DNA from: Chitinophaga pinensis
Lineage (GTDB): Bacteria > Bacteroidota > Bacteroidia > NS11-12g > UBA9320
Length of the DNA: 33,060 nt
Assembly (NCBI GenBank): GCA_945889315.1
Contig: CAMDBP010000021.1
Coordinates: forward strand, 1-33,060
Direction of reading: 5' to 3'
Shown: positions 1 through 7,428 of the stretch, one piece after another
Layout: each line of letters begins with the position of its first letter
Position numbering within the stretch: the first letter of the stretch is position 1
Position numbers and translations under genes: made by a program
Notes under the pieces: generated by a model
The model's database searches: none
The model's input: only the letters and a program-made list of their open reading frames with translations
What the model was told of the DNA's origin: nothing

Positions 1-347
1 AAGGCGACAGAGTAAACCCAATTGCGTTTTGCGCTCCATGCTGTTAATGGTTCAAAATCGGAAATAACCATATCGTACAAATGCGTGGGTACTTCCTTTA
101 TTTCCTTTAAAAACCTAAGTGGATTATTATCCTTTATGGTTCTCAATACATCAATACTACCATTCTTTCCAAAAAAATAGGAAAGTCCTTTTTGTTTGAA
201 TTTAACGTCAAACGGCAATTGTACTTCTGAATGAGACCCACTAGTTAATACATCCACGTGAACATATTTTCTAAGTTCATTTATCATATCGATGGAACGA
301 GTTATATGACCGTTCCCCGTACACTGTATGCCATATAAAACTTTCAT
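1..347 (-). CDS. Glycosyltransferase, MurG-like fold (N-terminal part, cut by window edge)
   Basis: The first 115 codons of a minus-strand gene whose 3' part lies outside the window. The protein starts MKVLYGIQCTGNGHITRS. The G-x-GH-x-x-R pattern near residues 11-17 sits after a first beta strand, as in the N-terminal Rossmann domain of GT-B glycosyltransferases of the MurG/UDP-sugar type. Bacteroidota have a conserved family of this kind of unknown acceptor. The ATG at 347 shares one base with the TAA of the upstream metallophosphoesterase gene, so the two are almost certainly translated from one message. The pairing with an LpxH-like phosphoesterase suggests cell-envelope lipid or glycan work, but that is inference. 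There is no signal peptide, so it should act in the cytoplasm. The substrate cannot be named. Confidence 0.75.
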   Translation of the reverse strand, partial: MKVLYGIQCTGNGHITRSIDMINELRKYVHVDVLTSGSHSEVQLPFDVKFKQKGLSYFFGKNGSIDVLRTIKDNNPLRFLKEIKEVPTHLYDMVISDFEPLTAWSAKRNWVYSVA

Positions 348-1180
348 TAATCGAGAGCAGTTAATTGGAACTCAACCAACATGTCATCAAACATTTCCTT
401 GGCATTTTTATCCACCTCTTTTATTCTCTCGCCAAATTCAGTGGATTTGTAGGTATAAATACCCCACGTCTCTTTATCATATTCTAATGCCGTTAAGTTT
501 TCAATCCAGTCTCCACTATTGAGATAAAGTACTGATTTATTGTTGCGTATAATTTCACGTATTTCAGGTTGATGAATATGTCCGCAAACGACGTAATCAT
601 AGTTTTTCTGAATCGCAATATCTGCACACATATCTTCAAACTGGTTGATGTATTTCACTGCGCCTTTTACCCCGTTTTTTATTTGCTTAGAAAATGATTT
701 TTTTTCTTTACCCATAAAATCCAACCACCTATTCACATGGTAATTCAGCCATATAAGAAAATCATATCCTTCGGACCCAAGGCGCGTTAGCCACCTACTG
801 TGCTGCATAGTTACATCAAATACGTCCCCATGAAAAAACCACGCTAGTTTGCCATCTAAATCTAAAACCACTTTATTTTCTACCTTGATGTTACCCAGCT
901 TATAACCGACAAACCGACGGAACACTTCATCATGATTACCTGGCAAGTAATATACCTTACAACCTTTAGAAGCTAAGTGAAGGACTTCTTTTAATACCTT
1001 AGTGTGGCTAGCTGGCCAGTACTTTTTTTTGAATTGCCAACCGTCCACAATATCACCGTTCAAGATTAATTTTTTAGGCTTTATAGACCTGAGGTAATTC
1101 AATACTTCGTCTGCACGACAGCCATAGGTGCCTAAATGAATATCAGAAAGAACCGCCACTTCTAAAGCACGACGTTTCAT
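347..1180 (-). CDS. Metallophosphoesterase, UDP-2,3-diacylglucosamine diphosphatase (LpxH)-like
   Basis: A 277-residue calcineurin-like phosphoesterase. All metal-binding blocks are visible: SDIHLG (D13, H15), NGDIVD (D43), GNHD (81-84), FHGD (116-119) and CGHIH (199-203). The size and the Asp-x-His to Gly-His-x-His spacing fit the LpxH-type branch that hydrolyses UDP-2,3-diacylglucosamine in lipid A synthesis. Many Bacteroidota paralogues carry that name without proof, so I give the family and no symbol. It has no signal peptide and is probably cytoplasmic or peripheral to the inner membrane. Its stop codon overlaps the start of a glycosyltransferase gene by one base, indicating an operon. 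About 165 bases separate it from the cytochrome c peroxidase gene upstream, and that gap holds an inverted repeat at 1230-1264. Confidence 0.85.
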   Translation of the reverse strand: MKRRALEVAVLSDIHLGTYGCRADEVLNYLRSIKPKKLILNGDIVDGWQFKKKYWPASHTKVLKEVLHLASKGCKVYYLPGNHDEVFRRFVGYKLGNIKVENKVVLDLDGKLAWFFHGDVFDVTMQHSRWLTRLGSEGYDFLIWLNYHVNRWLDFMGKEKKSFSKQIKNGVKGAVKYINQFEDMCADIAIQKNYDYVVCGHIHQPEIREIIRNNKSVLYLNSGDWIENLTALEYDKETWGIYTYKSTEFGERIKEVDKNAKEMFDDMLVEFQLTALD

Positions 1181-1229
1181 TTGCGAAATACCGGGAAGAA
1201 GTTCAAAAACAATAGATAAGTTAATACGC

Positions 1230-1264
1230 GTAACATGATTACAAGTATCTCTTCATCATGTTAC
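1230..1264. repeat. Inverted repeat, 10-bp arms, between two minus-strand genes
   Basis: The arms GTAACATGAT (1230-1239) and ATCATGTTAC (1255-1264) are perfect reverse complements around a 15-base loop. The repeat lies downstream of the cytochrome c peroxidase gene and upstream of the metallophosphoesterase gene. There is no T-run after it on the minus strand, so it does not look like a standard intrinsic terminator. It could be an operator or an RNA hairpin; the function is unknown. Confidence 0.4.
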
Positions 1265-1345
1265 CTTACACTTGCAAGAAGATTATGTTTATGTAATCCG
1301 TGCGATAAGAAATTATTACGTTAAGGTGATAAATATATTAATGAT

Positions 1346-3127
1346 CTAATCTAAAGATGATAAGAATGCTATAATTTGTTTCTGTTCCATTTCGGATAAT
1401 TGAAGACTATCTGATCCCAAGGTTTGATATTTTAAGTCAAAACCATGCCCTACTCCACCACCGTTATTATAGAACGTCATTACTTCTTCTAGGGCATCAA
1501 ACACACCATTATGCATATAAGGTCCGGTTTCTTTGCTATGCCTAACTGTAACTGTTTTAAACGAATACTTGTGAAAATCAACCTTTTCTTTTGGTAATTT
1601 GTCAGAATATCTACCCATATCAGAGTCTATATTCTTAAACATTTTATCTGCAGGCACCCCGAGTACTTCGCTTTCTGTGTCGTCATAAAAAGGAGGCACC
1701 AATCCTGAAAAAGTGGGCGCAAAATGACAAGTTCCACATGCAGCTTTCCCCATAAAAAGATTATATCCAGCAACAGCGTTTGCGTCTAATTCTGATTGGC
1801 CTTTCATATAACTATCAAATTCCGAATCAAATTTTGTTAGGGACGCCAGATAAGATGATAAAGCTGTTTTGAAAGTATAAATATTAATAGGTTTAGAATT
1901 ATGAGCAGGAAACGCCTTTTTAAAATCTAAGATGTATGAATTATCATTTCCCAACTTTTGAAATATCTCCAGTAATGTAGTATTAAACTCATCATCGCTA
2001 AAAACTACATGCTCAAATTGAAGACTTAGCTTGTCTGCGCGTAAGTCATAAAAAAAACGTTTTGCTAAAACGCTATTGAGCAATGTTGGAGCATTTCGAG
2101 ATACAGTACTCTCCCCATTTGAAGATTTGCTTTTGGCTAGCCCGTCTGTAAAGGCAATTGAAGGATTATGACAAGTAGCACAAGCCATTTTACCATTACT
2201 TGATAAGCCTGTTTCAAAAAACAATCGTTCTCCAAGAGAAACTGAATTTTCATTATAATCTACTTTATTAAAATCAATAAATGCTTGAATGTTAAACAAA
2301 TCTGTATCGAAAAGTTGAGTTGAATTAAAATTGATCTCCAAAGGCATATTCCTTGTGCTAGAGGACATTTCAACTCCCATAAGATTGTAAGTAGAAACTA
2401 AACTTTCAAAGCTAGGCTGCCATATTTCTTTATAATATCTTGCGCGATCAAACGTATTGAAATCGCTATTTTGCTCAACAAATTTCTGTGCATTCTGTAA
2501 TGTAGTTACCAATTTTTCTGGAACATTATTATCCATTTGACTCAAAATAAAAAGGATACCTTTTATACTATTCTGAACATCTGTCAAAGCACAAAGTGTC
2601 CCTGGAGTATCGAAGCCTGTCAGGCCAAGTGTATAGTCCCTTATGAGCTGATAATGAATAGCTGTCAAGATAAATTCGTCTGAAAATATTAGGTTAGTAC
2701 TTCCTTCCTGTAAACTTTTAAAATTTTTACTTAACTGATCTAATTGAGGTAAAATTTCCAAAAAATTTTTATCAGCCACTAACTCATCAATAACTTGAAA
2801 TCCGCTAGGTAATATTATACGAACTTCAGGAGCTTTCTTTTCTAATTTAGGAAGAGGAGCACCATTAATACATTTCAAGTAAAACTCCCGGTCACTGTAT
2901 GCAATAAGAAATTCGATTTGCTTAAAATGATGTCTTAACTTTTTGTAATTAGAATTAATACCTTTTTTATCCTTACTGATAACGGATTGTTTAAGTAACA
3001 GAATGTTGCATTCTATTTGATTCAATTGATCTAGATAGAAATTTTTCACATTAATATTTGTTTCATCTACTGAGCGAGAGGCTAAAAAAATAAAACATAG
3101 TGCAACTGCTAAAAGAAGCTTTTTCAT
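1346..3127 (-). CDS. Di-heme cytochrome c peroxidase (MauG/CcpA family) with extra N-terminal domain
   Basis: A 593-residue exported protein with two heme c attachment motifs, CATCH (316-320) and CGTCH (464-468). A conserved late segment, GPYMHNG (535-541), has M538 as a possible distal ligand. Residues 295-593 therefore make a complete bacterial di-heme peroxidase, an enzyme class that reduces H2O2 or oxidises proteins in the periplasm. Residues 1-20 form a signal peptide (MKKLLLAVALCFIFLAS). Residues about 25-270 are a mostly helical extra domain that ordinary CcpA lacks. It contains the stretch NGAPLPK (88-94) followed by PSGFQVIDEL (107-116), which faintly recalls imelysin-like heme/iron proteins; this is a guess from pattern only. 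The gene begins 31 bases after a terminator hairpin that follows the PhoX-like gene, so it may depend on read-through or a very short promoter. Confidence 0.88.
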   Translation of the reverse strand: MKKLLLAVALCFIFLASRSVDETNINVKNFYLDQLNQIECNILLLKQSVISKDKKGINSNYKKLRHHFKQIEFLIAYSDREFYLKCINGAPLPKLEKKAPEVRIILPSGFQVIDELVADKNFLEILPQLDQLSKNFKSLQEGSTNLIFSDEFILTAIHYQLIRDYTLGLTGFDTPGTLCALTDVQNSIKGILFILSQMDNNVPEKLVTTLQNAQKFVEQNSDFNTFDRARYYKEIWQPSFESLVSTYNLMGVEMSSSTRNMPLEINFNSTQLFDTDLFNIQAFIDFNKVDYNENSVSLGERLFFETGLSSNGKMACATCHNPSIAFTDGLAKSKSSNGESTVSRNAPTLLNSVLAKRFFYDLRADKLSLQFEHVVFSDDEFNTTLLEIFQKLGNDNSYILDFKKAFPAHNSKPINIYTFKTALSSYLASLTKFDSEFDSYMKGQSELDANAVAGYNLFMGKAACGTCHFAPTFSGLVPPFYDDTESEVLGVPADKMFKNIDSDMGRYSDKLPKEKVDFHKYSFKTVTVRHSKETGPYMHNGVFDALEEVMTFYNNGGGVGHGFDLKYQTLGSDSLQLSEMEQKQIIAFLSSLD

Positions 3128-3157
3128 ATTATAAATGGGGATAATGAATAATAAAAT

Positions 3158-3181
3158 AAAGCCCCGTAGAAACGGGGCTTT
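3158..3181 (-). terminator. Intrinsic terminator after the PhoX-like gene
   Basis: AAAGCCCCGT (3158-3167), loop AGAA (3168-3171) and ACGGGGCTTT (3172-3181) form a GC-rich perfect stem. On the minus strand it comes about 45 bases after the stop of the PhoX-like gene and is followed by a T-rich tract. It sits directly in front of the cytochrome c peroxidase start at 3127, so incomplete termination could set the level of that gene. Confidence 0.85.
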
Positions 3182-3225
3182 AAAACAAATGAATAAAAAA
3201 TTACTTTTTTACTTAAAGGAATTGA

Positions 3226-6200
3226 CTAATTCAAAATAAGTTTCTTGGTTGCTCCCTCCTCATTTTGGATGTAATAAACACCTTTAGAATAAGAAGAAAG
3301 ATTTATACTTAGAACATTATAAAATTCTTCAATAAGTTTTCCTGCCGCACTATAAATTGCAACTGAACTTTCTTTTTCAAAATTAACAATGCCATTTGAC
3401 GGGTTAGGATAAACCTTGAATGTAGCATTCTTTCTTTCGAATTCATGGATTGCTACTTTTTCTGCTAAATCCCAACCAGTAAGTGCAAAAGTTAATGAGT
3501 AATTGTATGGATATGGATTAGCTGAGTTTGGGTGCTGTGCATTAACCATAAGTGTTTTACCATCAGGCGTAGGGCATGCTCCAGTAATTTCACTTCCATA
3601 AGGACTAACTGCTATTCTTACTAGGTCTTCTGTGGTAGGATTGGGTATTGCCAAGTCAAGCATGTAAAGTTCACACGCTGTATTATTGACTCCTGCAGGT
3701 ACTCTACCATATGTTTGACCATTTAAGTCTTCACAAATTATCAAATAACTTTTACCATTTATTACCATGGTTGACAAGCCATCAGGATTAGACAGTTGAT
3801 TTTTAGGATAATTTGATTTAGTTGGAGAAGATGCTAAATATGGACCTCCCTCTACTTGCACCGTAACATCTTCGGTTAAAGGATCGTACTTCAAGACTCT
3901 TCCGTAATAATCCCAGTAAGCACTTGAATTAGGATTTGTTCCTTGAGATGATGCTCTCGCTATGTGATGAGGAGCATGCTTAGCACCTAACGCATTTTCA
4001 TCTTTCCATGCACTAGCAGGATTATCTCTTCCTGTTTCTGTCATGTAAACAGCTTTAGTCTCTTTATCGTAAGTTAACCACTCCAACCTATTGTACATAG
4101 TGGCACCCATATTTATAGCTTCTACATCAAAGTTTAACATCTTATTTAAATCGGTATTATTGACCTCAAGCCATTTTTTATTGTCAAAACCTGTAACAGA
4201 ATATGCACTCACAGATCCATCATAACTATCTTCAATAAACTCATTGGTTGAAATAAGATAAGCTTGACCATTATCAGATTTATTCTGATCAATAAATACA
4301 AGACCTTCTGGACTTCTATCATTTCCGTTTTTGTTATAATACTGTACAAAAGTTGCATTTGCTGGATCACTAATGTCATACACCATTACGCCTGCACTTC
4401 TTTCTAAGCCTACAAAGGCAAACGTTTTTCCATCTACAACGCCTACTGTTACAGACTCAGGTTCAGCACCTTTATCATCGTCTCTATCCGCCGGATAATT
4501 TCCAGGAAATTGTGTTGCCAAAATAGATGTAAATTGATTTTTACTATCAAAAACTTGGTTTCCTTCGGTATCCCAAATAGAGAAAGAACGACCGCCATAA
4601 CCATAAAGCTTATCAAAATCACCATCTCCATCTGTATCGCCAGCGGTAATGGTTATTTTCATTCGACCAAGATTAGCATCTTTTCTCAAAACGCTTCCTT
4701 CCGGAAATGCAGTAGCATCCAATACTACATCCTTTACCCTCTTTTCTTCAGAAAAACCTGCATAATCTCTAGAATCTCCTTCATTTGCAGTAATTAAATA
4801 CTCAACTCCTTTAATAGAGGTAATGGTAATTGCATCTGGCATATTATAGCTAAAAACGTTATCATAATTTCTTAAATACCCAATAGAATCATCTTTATCA
4901 GAAGCATCTAAAGCAAAATCCGGATTACTCAAGTCTTTAACTCCAAGGTCTAATACTTTAGTTATTTTAGCCGATGCAATATCTAAAACAGCAATTGCAT
5001 TATTTTCTTGACATGTTACGTATGCGGTTGAGTTATCTGCACTTACTGCAATGTACTCAGGTTCCATGTCTTGCTCCTTAGAAGAATAATTAATAAGGCT
5101 GTGTGCTCCTAATCCTGTCCAATCGTCAACAGATTTAACAATCCATTCGCTGTTATTTTCATTCGTTCCAGCTGCATTAGCCCAATTGGAGTTCCCTGAA
5201 AAATTTGATTTTCTTACCAACGTATGATCTTTAGTAGCAGCAGTAACTCCCGCTACATCCCATCCACCAGATGGTTGAGCATTAAAATCTCCAATCCAAT
5301 CCAATTTAGTAAAGTTAGTCATTTCACCTGCATCCACGATATTATCCATATCTGCATCGTTCCATGTCCCACCTTTAACAAGTGCAAAACCGTCATCTCC
5401 ATTACTTAAAAAAGCAAGTGTATGATTAGCTTTTGCCAATATACTTGCGTCTGCACTAGGATGAGCAATTATATACGTTTTGCCGGCACCAATGGTAGCA
5501 CCTGCTGGAAATGAATTCCAAAATTCATACTCCCCAGCAACTGTTGGAGCATTACCAACATTTGGTAATGCATAAGAGGTCAAGTCAATTGTAGAGTTGG
5601 TACCATTATAAATTTCAAGGTACTTGTTATTTGAAGTTCCTTCAGCATACTCAGAAAAAAACAAATCAGATGCTACGACTTTGGATCTACCAAACACTCG
5701 AACTCCTGCAGGTATAGAAACTCCGCTGAATGTAGCTGTAGAAACGGTTGCATTTGCAATACCATTTACCAAATTAATTACAGATATGGAGCCTTCTGGA
5801 TCTATAGAGTAATCATCATTTGGTTCGCCTTCATTTGCTACTAGCACATAATTACCGTTAGGAGAAAAAGTTACCATGTCAGGTAATGCACCCACTGTGA
5901 TTTTATTTAATAATTTGTAATCTTTATCATAAAATAAAATAGAACCCTTATCCGTTTTTATAGAATCTGCTTGAGCAACTGCTAAAATACCGTTATACAC
6001 AGCTACTGAGTTTGGTGCTACTCCGTAACTAGTAAGGTCTATAAAACCAATTTTAGACACGATACCTTCATTAAAACTAAATACACTAACTCCATAAGGA
6101 TTTGAGCTAGTTGAATATATTCTATTGTTTACCTCATCAAATGCAGATATCTCTGCAAAAGTACCTGTAGCAGTTGAGAAATGATTTAATCTCAATTGAT

Positions 6201-7074
6201 CATCATTGTGGCGATACACGTATGTTTTACCTTTTGTAAAATCCCCAGGTACGTCAGCAATAAATTTAGAGAAAAATCCAGGTGTGTTGTCCACTCCGAG
6301 GTATACTGTTTTATTATCTTCTAATATTACACCGCCTTCGAACGCTTGACGACCCCAGTTATATTGCTTACGAATTGCCTTTGCTTGTCGGGGATCAATC
6401 TCTGTCATGTAATTTTGATTCTGATATTTCTGAATTTTTTCTCCGTTGAAACCAGGAAAACCTGCAGGTGCAGATTGTCCATTCACAGTACCTTGGCCTA
6501 TGATAAAATCACTTTTGTCTCTATCCGCTAAATCATCATTGCTGTATCTCCACCATTCTTCCGCAGTCCATATTCTTCCATCTGCCTGCGATGTAATACC
6601 ACCACAATTCATCCCCGTTTCTCCTGTATTATTTACAAAATCTACATTGAAGTAAGTCCCAGTTCTTCCATCTTCCAAGGTTTGATCAACCAAAATAAGT
6701 GTATCTGTATTAGGATCTCGTTTTACTCGAAAAACAGTCATTCCTCCACCATCACCAATCTTATCATCGGCTACAACCATTTCGTGGTTTACAGATATCC
6801 ATCCAAGACTTTCACCTGATGCATCCGGCGTAAAACCAATAAAATCATTCCAAGATTTACTAATTGCTGTTCCTGCAGGATTTCCATAAGTAGCCGCTGT
6901 TTGAACTTGATCAAAACCGCCCTTAAAAAGAATTTGGTACTTAAGAGGTCCTCCAGGATACATTAAAGTGTCAGTCAGGTGATCCACTTTAATTTCTGGA
7001 TTAAATTTAATCTGAGCTTTACTAGTTAAAAATCCTAGCAAGCATAAAATAATAGGTAATTTTTTTAAGTGCAT
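3226..7074 (-). CDS. PhoX-type phosphatase-like protein with nested choice-of-anchor-I propeller, LTD domain and T9SS sorting tail
   Basis: A 1282-residue secreted protein. The ATG at 7074 is chosen because it opens a clean signal peptide (residues 1-20, ending TSKAQ); the frame extends only nine codons further, to a TTG. Domain order as I read it: PhoX/DUF839 first half (25-293), with NHE (96-98), NCGG (156-159) and TAEEW (170-174) matching the PhoX metal-site blocks; choice-of-anchor-I beta-propeller first part (294-468); a lamin-tail-like domain (about 465-660, SEYAEGTSNNKYLEIYNG); propeller second part (667-963, with ANEGDSRDY); PhoX second half (964-1204), with GATMYNRLEW (990-999), NPDGLS and GACPTPDGKT; and a T9SS type A sorting domain (1217-1282, VYPNPSNG to KLILN). 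A surface or secreted phosphomonoesterase is plausible. Activity is not proven by sequence. Terminator hairpins precede and follow the gene. Confidence 0.85.
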   Translation of the reverse strand: MHLKKLPIILCLLGFLTSKAQIKFNPEIKVDHLTDTLMYPGGPLKYQILFKGGFDQVQTAATYGNPAGTAISKSWNDFIGFTPDASGESLGWISVNHEMVVADDKIGDGGGMTVFRVKRDPNTDTLILVDQTLEDGRTGTYFNVDFVNNTGETGMNCGGITSQADGRIWTAEEWWRYSNDDLADRDKSDFIIGQGTVNGQSAPAGFPGFNGEKIQKYQNQNYMTEIDPRQAKAIRKQYNWGRQAFEGGVILEDNKTVYLGVDNTPGFFSKFIADVPGDFTKGKTYVYRHNDDQLRLNHFSTATGTFAEISAFDEVNNRIYSTSSNPYGVSVFSFNEGIVSKIGFIDLTSYGVAPNSVAVYNGILAVAQADSIKTDKGSILFYDKDYKLLNKITVGALPDMVTFSPNGNYVLVANEGEPNDDYSIDPEGSISVINLVNGIANATVSTATFSGVSIPAGVRVFGRSKVVASDLFFSEYAEGTSNNKYLEIYNGTNSTIDLTSYALPNVGNAPTVAGEYEFWNSFPAGATIGAGKTYIIAHPSADASILAKANHTLAFLSNGDDGFALVKGGTWNDADMDNIVDAGEMTNFTKLDWIGDFNAQPSGGWDVAGVTAATKDHTLVRKSNFSGNSNWANAAGTNENNSEWIVKSVDDWTGLGAHSLINYSSKEQDMEPEYIAVSADNSTAYVTCQENNAIAVLDIASAKITKVLDLGVKDLSNPDFALDASDKDDSIGYLRNYDNVFSYNMPDAITITSIKGVEYLITANEGDSRDYAGFSEEKRVKDVVLDATAFPEGSVLRKDANLGRMKITITAGDTDGDGDFDKLYGYGGRSFSIWDTEGNQVFDSKNQFTSILATQFPGNYPADRDDDKGAEPESVTVGVVDGKTFAFVGLERSAGVMVYDISDPANATFVQYYNKNGNDRSPEGLVFIDQNKSDNGQAYLISTNEFIEDSYDGSVSAYSVTGFDNKKWLEVNNTDLNKMLNFDVEAINMGATMYNRLEWLTYDKETKAVYMTETGRDNPASAWKDENALGAKHAPHHIARASSQGTNPNSSAYWDYYGRVLKYDPLTEDVTVQVEGGPYLASSPTKSNYPKNQLSNPDGLSTMVINGKSYLIICEDLNGQTYGRVPAGVNNTACELYMLDLAIPNPTTEDLVRIAVSPYGSEITGACPTPDGKTLMVNAQHPNSANPYPYNYSLTFALTGWDLAEKVAIHEFERKNATFKVYPNPSNGIVNFEKESSVAIYSAAGKLIEEFYNVLSINLSSYSKGVYYIQNEEGATKKLILN

Positions 7075-7428
7075 ATAATTAATATTTATGTTACCGTGCA
7101 AATGAGTACATATGAAGTTATGTAAGTAAAAAATGTGAATTACTATATAGATAAGGAATAGACAACTAAAGCTTTCCAGTATTTTACTAAATTGTAAACA
7201 GTTTTATTTGAAAATCTTAGACTTCCTCATGGTCAACTTTTTACGAAATAAATAGTTACACTTCATTCTCGATCAGCGGATTTAGTGATTCAACCAAACA
7301 TGGCACTTTTGGCTGGAAACAAGGAAAAAAAATGAAAGCAAACGTCGTATATAAAAACAGTCTGTCGTGTTTTTTAACCAAAAAAAAGGTCGCTCTAAGG
7401 CGACCTTTTTTCTTATGATTTAACAATA
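7075..7428. other. Gene-free stretch between TonB receptor and PhoX-like gene
   Basis: This 354-base interval has no credible gene. Its right end holds the TonB-receptor terminator (7382-7411). The remainder, AT-rich, should contain the promoter for the PhoX-like gene. I searched the minus strand for a TTG-N17-23-TAnnTTTG promoter and found no convincing match. I also saw no clear Pho-box-like direct repeat. Confidence 0.6.
7382..7411 (-). terminator. Intrinsic terminator after the TonB receptor gene
   Basis: The arms A6-GGTCGC (7382-7393) and GCGACC-T6 (7400-7411) enclose loop TCTAAG. On the minus strand the hairpin lies 18 bases past the receptor stop codon and ends in a run of seven T (complement of 7381-7387). 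The structure is nearly symmetric and could also stop plus-strand transcription. Confidence 0.9.

Noticed and set aside
7075-7101. Nine-codon upstream extension of the PhoX-like protein
   Set aside because: It begins at a TTG, and the ATG at 7074 gives a proper signal peptide; the extension would bury it.
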